A DNA stretch of 29,285 nt, from the IMG/VR virus record IMGVR_UViG_3300047297_000122, positions 1-29,285 of that record, one strand, 5' to 3'. The DNA comes from a virus. A program made the position numbers and the translations under genes. Every line of letters starts with the position of its first letter. The stretch's first letter is position 1. The notes below the pieces were generated by a model, which was not told the DNA's origin, made no database searches, and saw only the letters and a program-made list of their open reading frames with translations. Below, piece after piece: positions 6,182 through 11,841 of the stretch.

Positions 6182-6332
6182 TGGGGGGCTGTTGGAAGTC
6201 CTACTCTTGACCGCCTTCGTTGCTGGGGTGCTTGCCATCCTGTTCGCGGCCATAAGTTTGGCAGTTTTGCTGGTTATCCACTCCCTTGAGGCGGTGGACG
6301 AGTACAAGAAACGCAAGAAGCGGGGGTGGTGA
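6168..6332 (+). CDS. Single-pass membrane peptide, 54 residues
   Basis: From ATG at 6168 the frame gives a 54-residue protein with a long hydrophobic helix at about residues 8-38 (LLEVLLLTAFVAGVLAILFA and on to VLLVIH) and a basic C-terminus KKRKKRGW. By the positive-inside rule the tail would be cytoplasmic. The gene overlaps its upstream neighbour and ends in a TGATG overlap with the next one. Function unknown; it could be a small membrane effector of the early phase. Confidence 0.6.
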   Translation: MKSFDGGLLEVLLLTAFVAGVLAILFAAISLAVLLVIHSLEAVDEYKKRKKRGW

Positions 6333-6493
6333 TGGGTGAACTATTTGTCGGTTTATGGCTTGGGCTGGTGGTCGCGGTAGTTACATGGGGTGTAACAACC
6401 AGCAACTGGAAACATGACACAGTGGAGCGCGGACTTGCGCTCTACTGCCCGATGGATGGGCAATGGGCATGGAATGGAGAGTGCGAGAAATGA
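6332..6493 (+). CDS. Single-pass membrane peptide with CPMDGQWAWNGEC tail
   Basis: From ATG at 6332 the frame gives 53 residues: one membrane helix (about 4-22, LFVGLWLGLVVAVVTWGV) followed by a polar part ending ALYCPMDGQWAWNGECEK. Similar short phage proteins carry a hydrophobic N-terminus and a C-terminal 'YCP..G.w.W.G.C' motif, which could form a disulfide outside the membrane. The TGATG start and ATGA end overlaps show it belongs to the operon. Function unknown. Confidence 0.6.
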   Translation: MGELFVGLWLGLVVAVVTWGVTTSNWKHDTVERGLALYCPMDGQWAWNGECEK

Positions 6494-6921
6494 CTGAATA
6501 TGTAAAGGGTCAAATCTACGGCTGGAACGGTGGCGAATGCACTGTGCATCCTAAGACAATGGTGCAGGTTTGGCTCCGTAGTGGTGGAGTTAAGGCGGCT
6601 AATGCGCAGGTTCTAGTGTGGGACCACAATCAAAATGGGCATGACATCGTTTGCTTTCAGGTGATCACACCCTACGACGAACCAAAGACGATCTGGGTGA
6701 ATGAGTATGCTGACGGGCGTGTCAGTGGCTCTACCTCGGAAGAAGAGGTAAAGTATGTGGGGTCTAGTTGGCACACCCAGCATCGCCGTAAAGTATGTGG
6801 AGGTGAAGGAATGACGGACCTGAAAAATGAATTTACAAAAGGCTTTGCATGGGGCCTTGGGTTAGGCTGCGGGGTCCAACTATTCGCCTTAATCGCAGTG
6901 TTTTGTAGGTGGGTGATGTGA
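6490..6921 (+). CDS. Phage GWNGGECTVHP family protein, apparently fused to a membrane peptide
   Basis: From ATG at 6490 (ATGA overlap) this gives 143 residues. The first part (YVKGQIYGWNGGECTVHPKT, VQVWLRSG, then DIVCFQVITPYDEP) matches a protein common in phages with a 'GW.GGecPVhp...v.v.lRsG' motif, function unknown. The last 36 residues (from MTDLKNEFTKGFAWGLGLGC) form a membrane helix preceded by their own GGAGGTGAAGGA and ATG at 6811. The 13-base word GTAAAGTATGTGG occurs at 6748-6760 and 6788-6800. Removing one 40-base repeat interval would end the first part at a TGA overlapping the ATG at 6811, so the gene looks like a fusion of two formerly separate genes. Confidence 0.65.
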   Translation: MTEYVKGQIYGWNGGECTVHPKTMVQVWLRSGGVKAANAQVLVWDHNQNGHDIVCFQVITPYDEPKTIWVNEYADGRVSGSTSEEEVKYVGSSWHTQHRRKVCGGEGMTDLKNEFTKGFAWGLGLGCGVQLFALIAVFCRWVM

Positions 6922-7115
6922 TGACTGACCTGATCAAGAGAAACATGACAGCCCGCTACGGTAACCGCACCATCATCAAGATGTTCAATCAGATCAACGC
7001 CTTACGGAAGGCCATACGTGCCGAAGGTACGCCAGCCATCCAAGAAGCGTGGGACAAGGTCGAAGAACACATCGACTTCGTCTACATACAGAGCGAGGCG
7101 AAGAATGCTGATTAA
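6921..7115 (+). CDS. Small helical protein of unknown function
   Basis: A 64-residue protein from ATG at 6921, which overlaps the previous stop (TGATG). An ATG at 6909 in the same frame is less likely. It is mostly helical (NRTIIKMFNQINALRKAIRA, then IQEAWDKVEEHIDFVYIQSE) and of mixed charge. No family recognised. It overlaps the next gene by 11 bases. Confidence 0.6.
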   Translation: MTDLIKRNMTARYGNRTIIKMFNQINALRKAIRAEGTPAIQEAWDKVEEHIDFVYIQSEAKNAD

Positions 7116-7446
7116 GGTCAGGGGCGTAACCTACGGCTCCGTCAAGGAAGCTGCAGAGGCTCTTGGGGTAAACTTCCATTCAGTATACTCCGCGCTTAAT
7201 AGGGGCGGACTCGAAAAGCTTGGGCTGGGCAAGACAAAGCCCAAGCCCGTTACCATAGGAAACACGACTTTCAGGTCCATGACAGCAGCCAGCGTCGCGC
7301 TGGGGCTTGGAAGATCGTACCTAGAGTGGGCGATGCGGGAGGGCGGAAAGAGGGCCAAGGACCGAGTTGCCTTTGCCATGGAACGCTACAAGGCCCGCGA
7401 AGAAATAACCAAGGCCATCGAACAATGCGGTAAGGGAAAAAAGTAA
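7105..7446 (+). CDS. Double IENR1/NUMOD1-like DNA-binding protein (copy 2)
   Basis: A protein of 113 residues, paralog of the gene at 5568. Unit 1 is GVTYGSVKEAAEALGVNFHS (about 6-25), followed by SALNRGG. Unit 2 is NTTFRSMTAASVALGLGRSY (about 53-72). Both proteins share the linker pattern K..P.TI between the units and 'ALGL..YL..A' in unit 2. No nuclease domain is present. ATG at 7105 is chosen over a longer upstream frame because GAGG lies about 7 bases ahead and the extension would overlap the previous gene completely. It ends TAATG, overlapping the next small gene. Confidence 0.65.
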   Translation: MLIKVRGVTYGSVKEAAEALGVNFHSVYSALNRGGLEKLGLGKTKPKPVTIGNTTFRSMTAASVALGLGRSYLEWAMREGGKRAKDRVAFAMERYKAREEITKAIEQCGKGKK

Positions 7447-7508
7447 TGCACCACGCAGCCGGAGCACTTCTTATCATCATCTTTATTTTGCTGATCCTAC
7501 GATCTTAG
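7446..7508 (+). CDS. 20-residue hydrophobic peptide
   Basis: The ATG at 7446 shares its A with the stop codon of the preceding gene (TAATG). The frame encodes 20 residues, starting MHHAAGALLIIIF, almost all hydrophobic and ending in LRS. It would form one membrane helix. AAGGG lies upstream at a usable distance. It is very short, so it may be a chance frame, but its position in the chain of overlapping starts is the same as that of the other membrane peptides here. Confidence 0.4.
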   Translation: MHHAAGALLIIIFILLILRS

Positions 7509-7547
7509 GGTCTTGATAGGGGAAACAACCCCGGATACAAAATCCAC

Positions 7548-7642
7548 GAGGGACGTAACACATTTAGCAAACGGCAACGGTGGCTTTCTGTATTGGTCGA
7601 ACAAGTCTGCGCTACAGCCTATCATCCAATCGTCCCTCACCA
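7548..7642 (+). ncRNA. tRNA-like element with acceptor-type stem and CCA
   Basis: GAGGGAC (7548-7554) pairs perfectly with GTCCCTC (7632-7638), extended by one G-C pair inside, and is followed by A and CCA (7639-7642). This is exactly the 7-base-pair acceptor, discriminator and CCA of a tRNA, 95 bases in all, and it ends 4 bases before a genuine tRNA. The interior does not fold as a cloverleaf: no TTCRA T-loop is visible. An internal ATTGG/CCAAT pair (7592-7596, 7626-7630) would stack on the stem. It could be a decayed tRNA, a tRNA mimic, or coincidence. Confidence 0.35.
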
Positions 7643-7646
7643 GTTT

Positions 7647-7723
7647 TGCGCGGTAGAGCAGTCCGGTAGCTCGTCTGGCTCATACCCAGAAGGTCGTAGG
7701 TTCAAATCCTACCCTCGCAACCA
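7647..7723 (+). tRNA. tRNA-Met (CAU), initiator-like
   Basis: The 77 bases fold as a complete cloverleaf with encoded CCA. The D arm is GAGC/GCTC, the anticodon arm TCTGG-CTCATAC-CCAGA with anticodon CAT, the variable loop AGGTC, and the T arm GTAGG-TTCAAAT-CCTAC. The acceptor TGCGCGG/CCTCGCA has one C-T mismatch at 5:68. The A11:T24 pair in the D arm is typical of bacterial initiator tRNA. The 1:72 pair is a weak T-A, and the anticodon stem keeps two of the three G-C pairs of initiators. So it is either initiator-derived or an unusual elongator. Confidence 0.9.
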
Positions 7724-7802
7724 AGGAACTGTGGGTCGCTACCACAGCGTGACAGGACGTTAGCTTGTGACAAGCGGGGAGAGACCCGCGCAATCCAAAT
7801 AG

Positions 7803-7842
7803 TTGCTTCCTACTTGTTCACCTGTTATAGGACAGTGAACAT
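7803..7842 (+). promoter_or_regulatory. Promoter with split-palindrome operator
   Basis: TTGCTT (7803-7808) and TATAGG (7826-7831) are separated by exactly 17 bases, a plausible sigma-70 promoter for the regulator gene at 7857. The -10 lies between two inverted half-sites, TTGTTCAC (7814-7821) and GTGAACAT (7835-7842). Pairing extends inward as TGT/ACA with one unpaired C. The right half, with ACA before it, matches ACAGTGAACA at 1381-1390. The arrangement suggests autoregulation by the ribbon-helix-helix protein just downstream. Confidence 0.6.
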
Positions 7843-7856
7843 CTAGGAGAGTGCCT

Positions 7857-8024
7857 GTGCCAAGGACCAAGGACATACAATTTCGGAACGTGGCCGTTCC
7901 AATCGACGTTTACGACAAGCTTCGTGAACTGGCCGACTTCGATGATAGGTCACTGGCACGTGAACTGGCATTCCTGATCAAAGAAGCCCACGCACAAATC
8001 ATTGGAGACAAAGGTGTCCGATGA
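7857..8024 (+). CDS. Ribbon-helix-helix (Arc/CopG-type) regulator
   Basis: A 55-residue protein. AGGAG at 7845-7849 lies 7 bases before GTG 7857; another GTG at 7851 is too close to that site. The sequence KDIQFRNVAVPIDVYDKL, then ADFDDRSLARELAFLIKEA, gives one beta strand followed by two helices. That is the whole ribbon-helix-helix fold, with the strand inserting into the DNA major groove as a dimer. It lies directly downstream of a palindrome flanking its own -10 box, and related palindromes precede two other operons, so it is a good candidate for the common repressor. That link is inferred. It overlaps the next gene. Confidence 0.75.
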   Translation: MPRTKDIQFRNVAVPIDVYDKLRELADFDDRSLARELAFLIKEAHAQIIGDKGVR

Positions 8025-8601
8025 TCCCTTAGTTGGTTTTATTCAAGCCTTTTTGTCTATGGCTCCTACGATAGGTATGGTTCCTGAAATGAACCCCATA
8101 CACAAGATAGAGGATGTAACCTCAGTCTTGTGGTATCGAAAGAAACCTTTTCAGGTGCAGATGTTCATTGTTCCGCCAAACTACATCATTCCAGAGCACA
8201 CTCATCCAAATGTGGACAGTTTTGAAGTGATGTTGGGGGGACAAATATCCTTTTCTAAAAACGGGAAATGGGTTGCGGAAAAAGACTTAGCGTTTCAGCC
8301 AAAGAGCCAGTCTATGCCAAATTTGGCTCCAAGGCGCGGTGCGTGTATTCGTGTCTTGCCTAACGACCTACATGGTGGCGCATTTGGGCCAAGTGGCGGC
8401 GTGTTTATGAGCGTCCAACATTGGCTAAACGATACGGACCCGCATTGCGTCTCTGCAGACTATGACGGAAAAACCATGGGGGATCATCACCACTCAATGG
8501 TTAAGTTTGGGGAAGCTGTCAGCAAGGGTGGGCAGGAAAACCTAACATGGAAGGATGCAGCCTACTTGGAGGAAGAACCCCCAGAATTCTTAACGCACTA
8601 A
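8014..8601 (+). CDS. Cupin-fold protein
   Basis: A 195-residue protein from GTG 8014, preceded by GGAG at 8003-8006; a TTG at 8002 is a less likely start. Residues about 57-74 contain PEHTHPNVDSFEVMLGG, the first cupin motif (H-x-H, then E, then G). A later HGG at about 120 (LPNDLHGGAFGP) could supply the second-motif histidine. Cupins bind a metal and include dioxygenases, isomerases and sugar or small-molecule binders; the substrate cannot be read from the sequence. HHHSM near residue 157 is an extra His cluster. The gene is richer in A/T than its neighbours and is paired with a regulator, like a cargo module acquired by transfer. It meets the next, opposite-strand gene tail to tail with a 4-base overlap. 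Confidence 0.7.
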   Translation: MSDDPLVGFIQAFLSMAPTIGMVPEMNPIHKIEDVTSVLWYRKKPFQVQMFIVPPNYIIPEHTHPNVDSFEVMLGGQISFSKNGKWVAEKDLAFQPKSQSMPNLAPRRGACIRVLPNDLHGGAFGPSGGVFMSVQHWLNDTDPHCVSADYDGKTMGDHHHSMVKFGEAVSKGGQENLTWKDAAYLEEEPPEFLTH

Positions 8602-8858
8602 GGCCCCTTTTTCTTTTTGGTGTCCCTAAGGTACTTAGGCTCGATGTCCTTGATCTTATACTGGTGCATATCTTTCAGCATAAACAAGGCCATAGCACGT
8701 GTTATCCCGACCTCATGACATAGCTTGGAGACTATACCGCTGCGGGTCCGCTTGACCCCCGGAGTTTGCTTCTTTCGCTTCTGCCGGACGGATTCGACGA
8801 ACAGCCGGACGACGGCTTCGCTGTCTACTTGGTTCGTTTTGGACTTAGACGCAGCCAC
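8598..8858 (-). CDS. Small basic protein downstream of the helicase
   Basis: An 86-residue, Lys/Arg-rich protein from a GTG start at 8858. It overlaps the end of the helicase gene by 34 bases. An AAGGA immediately abuts the GTG, which is too close for a normal ribosome-binding site, so expression may depend on coupling to the helicase; no other start lies upstream before a stop. Residues about 43-66 (SGIVSKLCHEVGITRAMALF) could be a helix-turn-helix. It ends in a lysine run (DTKKKKGP). It may be a DNA-binding partner of the helicase, by context only. Confidence 0.55.
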   Translation of the reverse strand: MAASKSKTNQVDSEAVVRLFVESVRQKRKKQTPGVKRTRSGIVSKLCHEVGITRAMALFMLKDMHQYKIKDIEPKYLRDTKKKKGP

Positions 8859-10318
8859 TCCTTAGCCTCTTCACCCAAGACCTTGGCCCCAAGGTCGATC
8901 TTTTGCCGCAGCGCCTTCACAATCTTCTCGTCAATCGTGTTTGGGCTGATCAGGTCTATATACAGCACCTTGTTCTTTTGTCCTAGGCGGTGTGCACGAT
9001 CTTCGCTTTGAATTCGATGTTCGAGGTCAAAGCTGTTCGCGTAGTAGACCACAGTTGTAGCCTCTGTGAGGGTGATCCCATAGCCCGCCGTAGCAGCGTT
9101 GCCGATGAAGAACCGCAGGGCGCTGTCAGGCTTTTGGAACTCCTGCACGATGCGCAACCTCTCATCGTCGGACGTGTCGCCGTAGTAGGACGCAGCCGAC
9201 CCTTCCCCAAATTCCTCGTTCAGGCGCTTGGTGATCTGCTGGATGTCGTGCCGGAAGCGTGACCAGAGGATGACCTTGCCGCTGGCCTCTTGGCAGATCG
9301 ATACAACCTCCTCCAAGCGATTGGTGGGGAACTCGACGATGTCTCCATCGTCCGTTTTCAGATGGCCCGACATGACCTGTTGCAAGCGCAGCATCTGCGA
9401 GATGATCGAGGGCGTGGACACCAGTTCCCCGCTGGCAAGGAAGGTCAGCCCTTCGTGCCTGATTTCGTCGTACATCTTGGCTTGCTCAGGGGTCAGGTCC
9501 ACTTCACGGGTGGTGTAGACCTTCTCCGGCAGATCAAGGCAGTCCTTCTTCAAGACCCGATAGCTGAACTGGGAGATGATGCCTGACAACTCGTCGAGGT
9601 TGCGATAGCCCACCACTTGCTCGAAGCTATGCGCCCCCATCTTGCGCTTCTGGGTGACGGCGTAGCGGCCTTGGAAACTGTAATAGCTGGAGTGGCCCAA
9701 GAGCCGAGGTCCGAGGAACTCGGCCTGAGCATAGATGTCCAGTGGCGCTTTGGTTACGGGCGACCCTGTCAATATGCGGCGGTATGCAAAATATGCTCCC
9801 GCCTTAATGAGGTTCTTGGTCCGCTTGGCCTTCATATTCTTGATCGTGGTCGATTCGTCCACGCCAATCAGGCCACGGGCCCCAAACTTCTTACCCAGCC
9901 ACGTCAGGGCCTCGACGCCTTTGACTGTGGACAGCGCCTCGATGTTCATGACGAAGAAGGTCATCCCCTCGAAGGGCGTGGCAACCGAGCGGATTTCCTT
10001 CAACTGCGCAGCGTTGGGCGAACTGACCCAGCGGATTGTGCGGTGCGGAACGCTGTCGGAGAAGTGTTCTGGGATTTCCTTGGACACCCAGTTGCGATAC
10101 ACACCCTTAGGGGCAAACAGAACGGCGAAGTCGATCAAGCCGTCCAGATACAAAAGTCCGATGTTGTCGAGCAAGGTTTTGGATTTCCCTGTTCCCATCT
10201 CCATCAGATAGCCGTAAGCTGGCTGATACGCGCCGCGACGCAGGGCTTCTCTCTGATGGTCGTAAGGAGCGGTTTTGAAAGAAAACTTTTCCAATGACGT
10301 TTCATGGTTGACATACAT
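8825..10318 (-). CDS. SNF2-family DEAD-like helicase/translocase (SF2)
   Basis: A 497-residue protein with the SF2/SNF2 motif set in order: YDHQREAL (Q-like, about 19-26), Walker A MGTGKSKT (41-48), DEST box (154-157), LTGSP motif III (183-187), and motif VI EDRAHRLGQKNKVLYIDLI (from about 439), the arginine-finger region diagnostic of SNF2-type ATPases. It uses ATP to move along double-stranded DNA and could remodel replication or recombination intermediates. A perfect TAAGGAGGTGAACC leader precedes the ATG. It is transcribed opposite to the other replication genes, divergently from the operon at 10399, and shares its control region. Confidence 0.9.
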   Translation of the reverse strand: MYVNHETSLEKFSFKTAPYDHQREALRRGAYQPAYGYLMEMGTGKSKTLLDNIGLLYLDGLIDFAVLFAPKGVYRNWVSKEIPEHFSDSVPHRTIRWVSSPNAAQLKEIRSVATPFEGMTFFVMNIEALSTVKGVEALTWLGKKFGARGLIGVDESTTIKNMKAKRTKNLIKAGAYFAYRRILTGSPVTKAPLDIYAQAEFLGPRLLGHSSYYSFQGRYAVTQKRKMGAHSFEQVVGYRNLDELSGIISQFSYRVLKKDCLDLPEKVYTTREVDLTPEQAKMYDEIRHEGLTFLASGELVSTPSIISQMLRLQQVMSGHLKTDDGDIVEFPTNRLEEVVSICQEASGKVILWSRFRHDIQQITKRLNEEFGEGSAASYYGDTSDDERLRIVQEFQKPDSALRFFIGNAATAGYGITLTEATTVVYYANSFDLEHRIQSEDRAHRLGQKNKVLYIDLISPNTIDEKIVKALRQKIDLGAKVLGEEAKEWLRLSPKRTK

Positions 10319-10338
10319 GGTTCACCTCCTTATATGTG

Positions 10339-10378
10339 CTTGTACGGAAGACATAAGTTACTTGTCAACTGTATACAA
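10339..10378. promoter_or_regulatory. Divergent promoter region with palindromic operator
   Basis: The 80 bases between the leftward helicase gene and the rightward replication operon contain the palindrome TTGTCAACTGTATACAA (10362-10378), of the form TTGTnnACnGTnnACAA, also found at 1375-1391. For the minus strand, a perfect -35 TTGACA (complement of 10363-10368) lies in the palindrome, with a fair -10 TACAAG (complement of 10339-10344) 18 bases on. For the plus strand, a -10 TATACA (10372-10377) also lies in the palindrome, with a weak -35. One bound protein could therefore control both directions. Confidence 0.55.
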
Positions 10379-10398
10379 CCCTGAAGAGGAGATACTTT

Positions 10399-10965
10399 GT
10401 GAAAGAGACCCAGTTATCGATGTCTGAAATCTTTGACGAAGCCGCCGCGCTATCGTCCTTAGACAAAGACACAATGAAGACGCTGTCTGACTTGGTGAAA
10501 ACCCTGCGCCGGATCGAGGAGCAGATTGCCGACGGCGAAGAGCACATCAAAACGCTCAAATCCGAAAAGCATCGTTTGTCCACGGAACTCATCCCAAGCC
10601 TGATGGCTGAGATGGGCACTGAGCGCATCGATGTTTACGGCATGACAGTGACGATCAAACCCATCATCCACGCATCGATCCCTGAAGATCGTCGCGACGA
10701 AGCTTTTGGGTGGCTGCGTTCGAGCGGTCATGAAGACATCATCAAGAATGATGTGACGTTGTCCTTCGGTAAGGGCAGCGACAACGTGGTCAAGAGCCTA
10801 ATTGCTGATCTTGAGAAGCAAGGCTACGACCCGCAGCACAAAGTCCATGTGCATCCGATGACCCTCAAAGCCTTTGTCCGTGAGCAACTGGAAAAGGGCG
10901 CACCCATCAACCTCGATATGTTCGGCGCATACGTCCTGAACACCGCAGAAATCCGGAGAAAGTAA
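10399..10965 (+). CDS. Conserved replication-module protein of unknown function
   Basis: A 188-residue protein from GTG 10399, with AGAGGAG 7 bases upstream. The N-terminal half has a long coiled coil (about 28-66: TMKTLSDLVKTLRRIEEQIA, then HIKTLKSEKHRLSTELIP). The C-terminal half has short strands and the conserved-looking VHPMTLKAFVREQLEKG (about 152-168) followed by LDMFGAYV. I do not recognise a named family. As the first gene of the replication operon, followed immediately by the SSB-like gene, it may act with single-stranded DNA, but no catalytic motif is visible. Confidence 0.7.
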   Translation: MKETQLSMSEIFDEAAALSSLDKDTMKTLSDLVKTLRRIEEQIADGEEHIKTLKSEKHRLSTELIPSLMAEMGTERIDVYGMTVTIKPIIHASIPEDRRDEAFGWLRSSGHEDIIKNDVTLSFGKGSDNVVKSLIADLEKQGYDPQHKVHVHPMTLKAFVREQLEKGAPINLDMFGAYVLNTAEIRRK

Positions 10966-11784
10966 ATGACAACCGCAGTTTCCAAGAAGACCGCTACCGA
11001 AGTGTCGACCGACGTTCTGGACGACATTTACGACACCGCTGGGGATGGAGCCCACTACGACTCCTCCGAGATGCAAATCCCGTTCATTCGGGTGCTGCAA
11101 GCCCTGTCGCCCCAGTTGAACAAGAACAAGCCTGAGTACATCAAGGGTGCGTCCGCTGGTGACATCTACAACACCGTGACCAATCAAGTCTGGCCCAGCG
11201 AAAACGGCATTACTGTCATCCCCGTCTACCAAGAAACCAAGTATCTGGAGTTTGTGCCACGGTCACAGGGCGGCGGGTTCAAGGGTGAGCGCCATGCGTC
11301 TGACCCCGACCTGCAAAGCACCCACCGCGAAGGCTCCAAGGAACTCTTGCCCAACGGCAACGAGTTGGTGAAGAGCGACCACCACTTCTGCCTGATCCTA
11401 GACGATGACGGCTCTTACCAGCCAGCCATCGTGGACATGAAGTCCACCGCCCTGAAGGTGTCGCGCCGCTGGAAGACCCAGATTGCGATGCAGAAGGTGA
11501 AGTCGCCTGATGGTCGTATGCTTACCCCCGCCCTCTACGCCACCATGTGGAAGCTTGGCGTGGTCGAGGAAAGCAATGACCAAGGTTCGTGGTCCAACTG
11601 GTCGGTAGACAAAATCGGTCTGGTGCAGTCCCGTGAACTGTTCCAAGAAGCCAAGGCCCTGCGCGAAAGCATCGCCGCTGGTTCGGTTAAGGCCGCTGCA
11701 GACCCTGATCGTGGCTCCAACTCCAGCAACGGTTCGGGCAACGCCAACCGTGGCGGTGTGCGTGAAGACGAAATTCCCTTTTAA
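10966..11784 (+). CDS. Phage single-stranded DNA-binding-like protein
   Basis: A 272-residue protein. The core (about 35-215) is rich in strands and aromatic residues (IPFIRVLQALSPQLNK, VIPVYQETKYLEFVPRSQGG). It is followed by a disordered Ser/Asn/Gly linker (SNSSNGSGNANRGG) and an acidic tip EDEIPF. A flexible linker plus an acidic, hydrophobic-ended tip is the layout of bacterial and phage SSB proteins, where the tip recruits partner enzymes. Its place just before primase and polymerase agrees. The core is not a typical bacterial OB signature, so the call relies on tail, context and resemblance to phage proteins annotated this way. Confidence 0.6.
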   Translation: MTTAVSKKTATEVSTDVLDDIYDTAGDGAHYDSSEMQIPFIRVLQALSPQLNKNKPEYIKGASAGDIYNTVTNQVWPSENGITVIPVYQETKYLEFVPRSQGGGFKGERHASDPDLQSTHREGSKELLPNGNELVKSDHHFCLILDDDGSYQPAIVDMKSTALKVSRRWKTQIAMQKVKSPDGRMLTPALYATMWKLGVVEESNDQGSWSNWSVDKIGLVQSRELFQEAKALRESIAAGSVKAAADPDRGSNSSNGSGNANRGGVREDEIPF

Positions 11785-11797
11785 GATCAACGACTTA

Positions 11798-11819
11798 CGG
11801 CGGGGCTTCGGTCCCGCCG
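11798..11819 (+). promoter_or_regulatory. Very stable UUCG hairpin between genes
   Basis: CGGCGGGGC (11798-11806) pairs with GTCCCGCCG (11811-11819) across a TTCG loop. This gives nine pairs, one of them G-U, closed by C(UUCG)G, the most stable tetraloop type. It lies in the 57-base gap between the SSB-like and primase genes. No T-run follows, so it is more likely an mRNA-stabilising or expression-setting element than a terminator. Confidence 0.75.
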
Positions 11820-11841
11820 CCACTGATCTGAAGGGAAGGCA

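Larger units (their letters stand above)
7509..7856. other. RNA-rich stretch without protein genes
   Basis: This stretch holds the tRNA and tRNA-like elements listed separately, and small hairpins. They are GGGG-AAACAA-CCCC at 7519-7532, GGAT/ATCC at 7533-7545, CTGTGG/CCACAG with a 7-base loop at 7729-7747, GCTTG/CAAGC at 7763-7775, and a mutually exclusive GCGGG/CCCGC at 7774-7789. The last two could form alternative structures. The right end holds a promoter/operator. One frame stays open through the tRNA but has no good start. Confidence 0.6.

Noticed and set aside
7647-7723. tRNA gene as a prophage attachment site
   Set aside because: No integrase, excisionase pair or matching duplicate of the tRNA 3' end is present in the window.
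7509-7762. A plus-strand frame open across the tRNA-like element and tRNA-Met
   Set aside because: It has no ATG or GTG with a ribosome-binding site, and half of it is the tRNA itself; translated tRNA is a common artefact.
9617-10297. A 226-codon plus-strand frame antisense to the helicase
   Set aside because: It is the shadow of a gene with all SF2/SNF2 motifs, has no leader, and its translation resembles no known protein.
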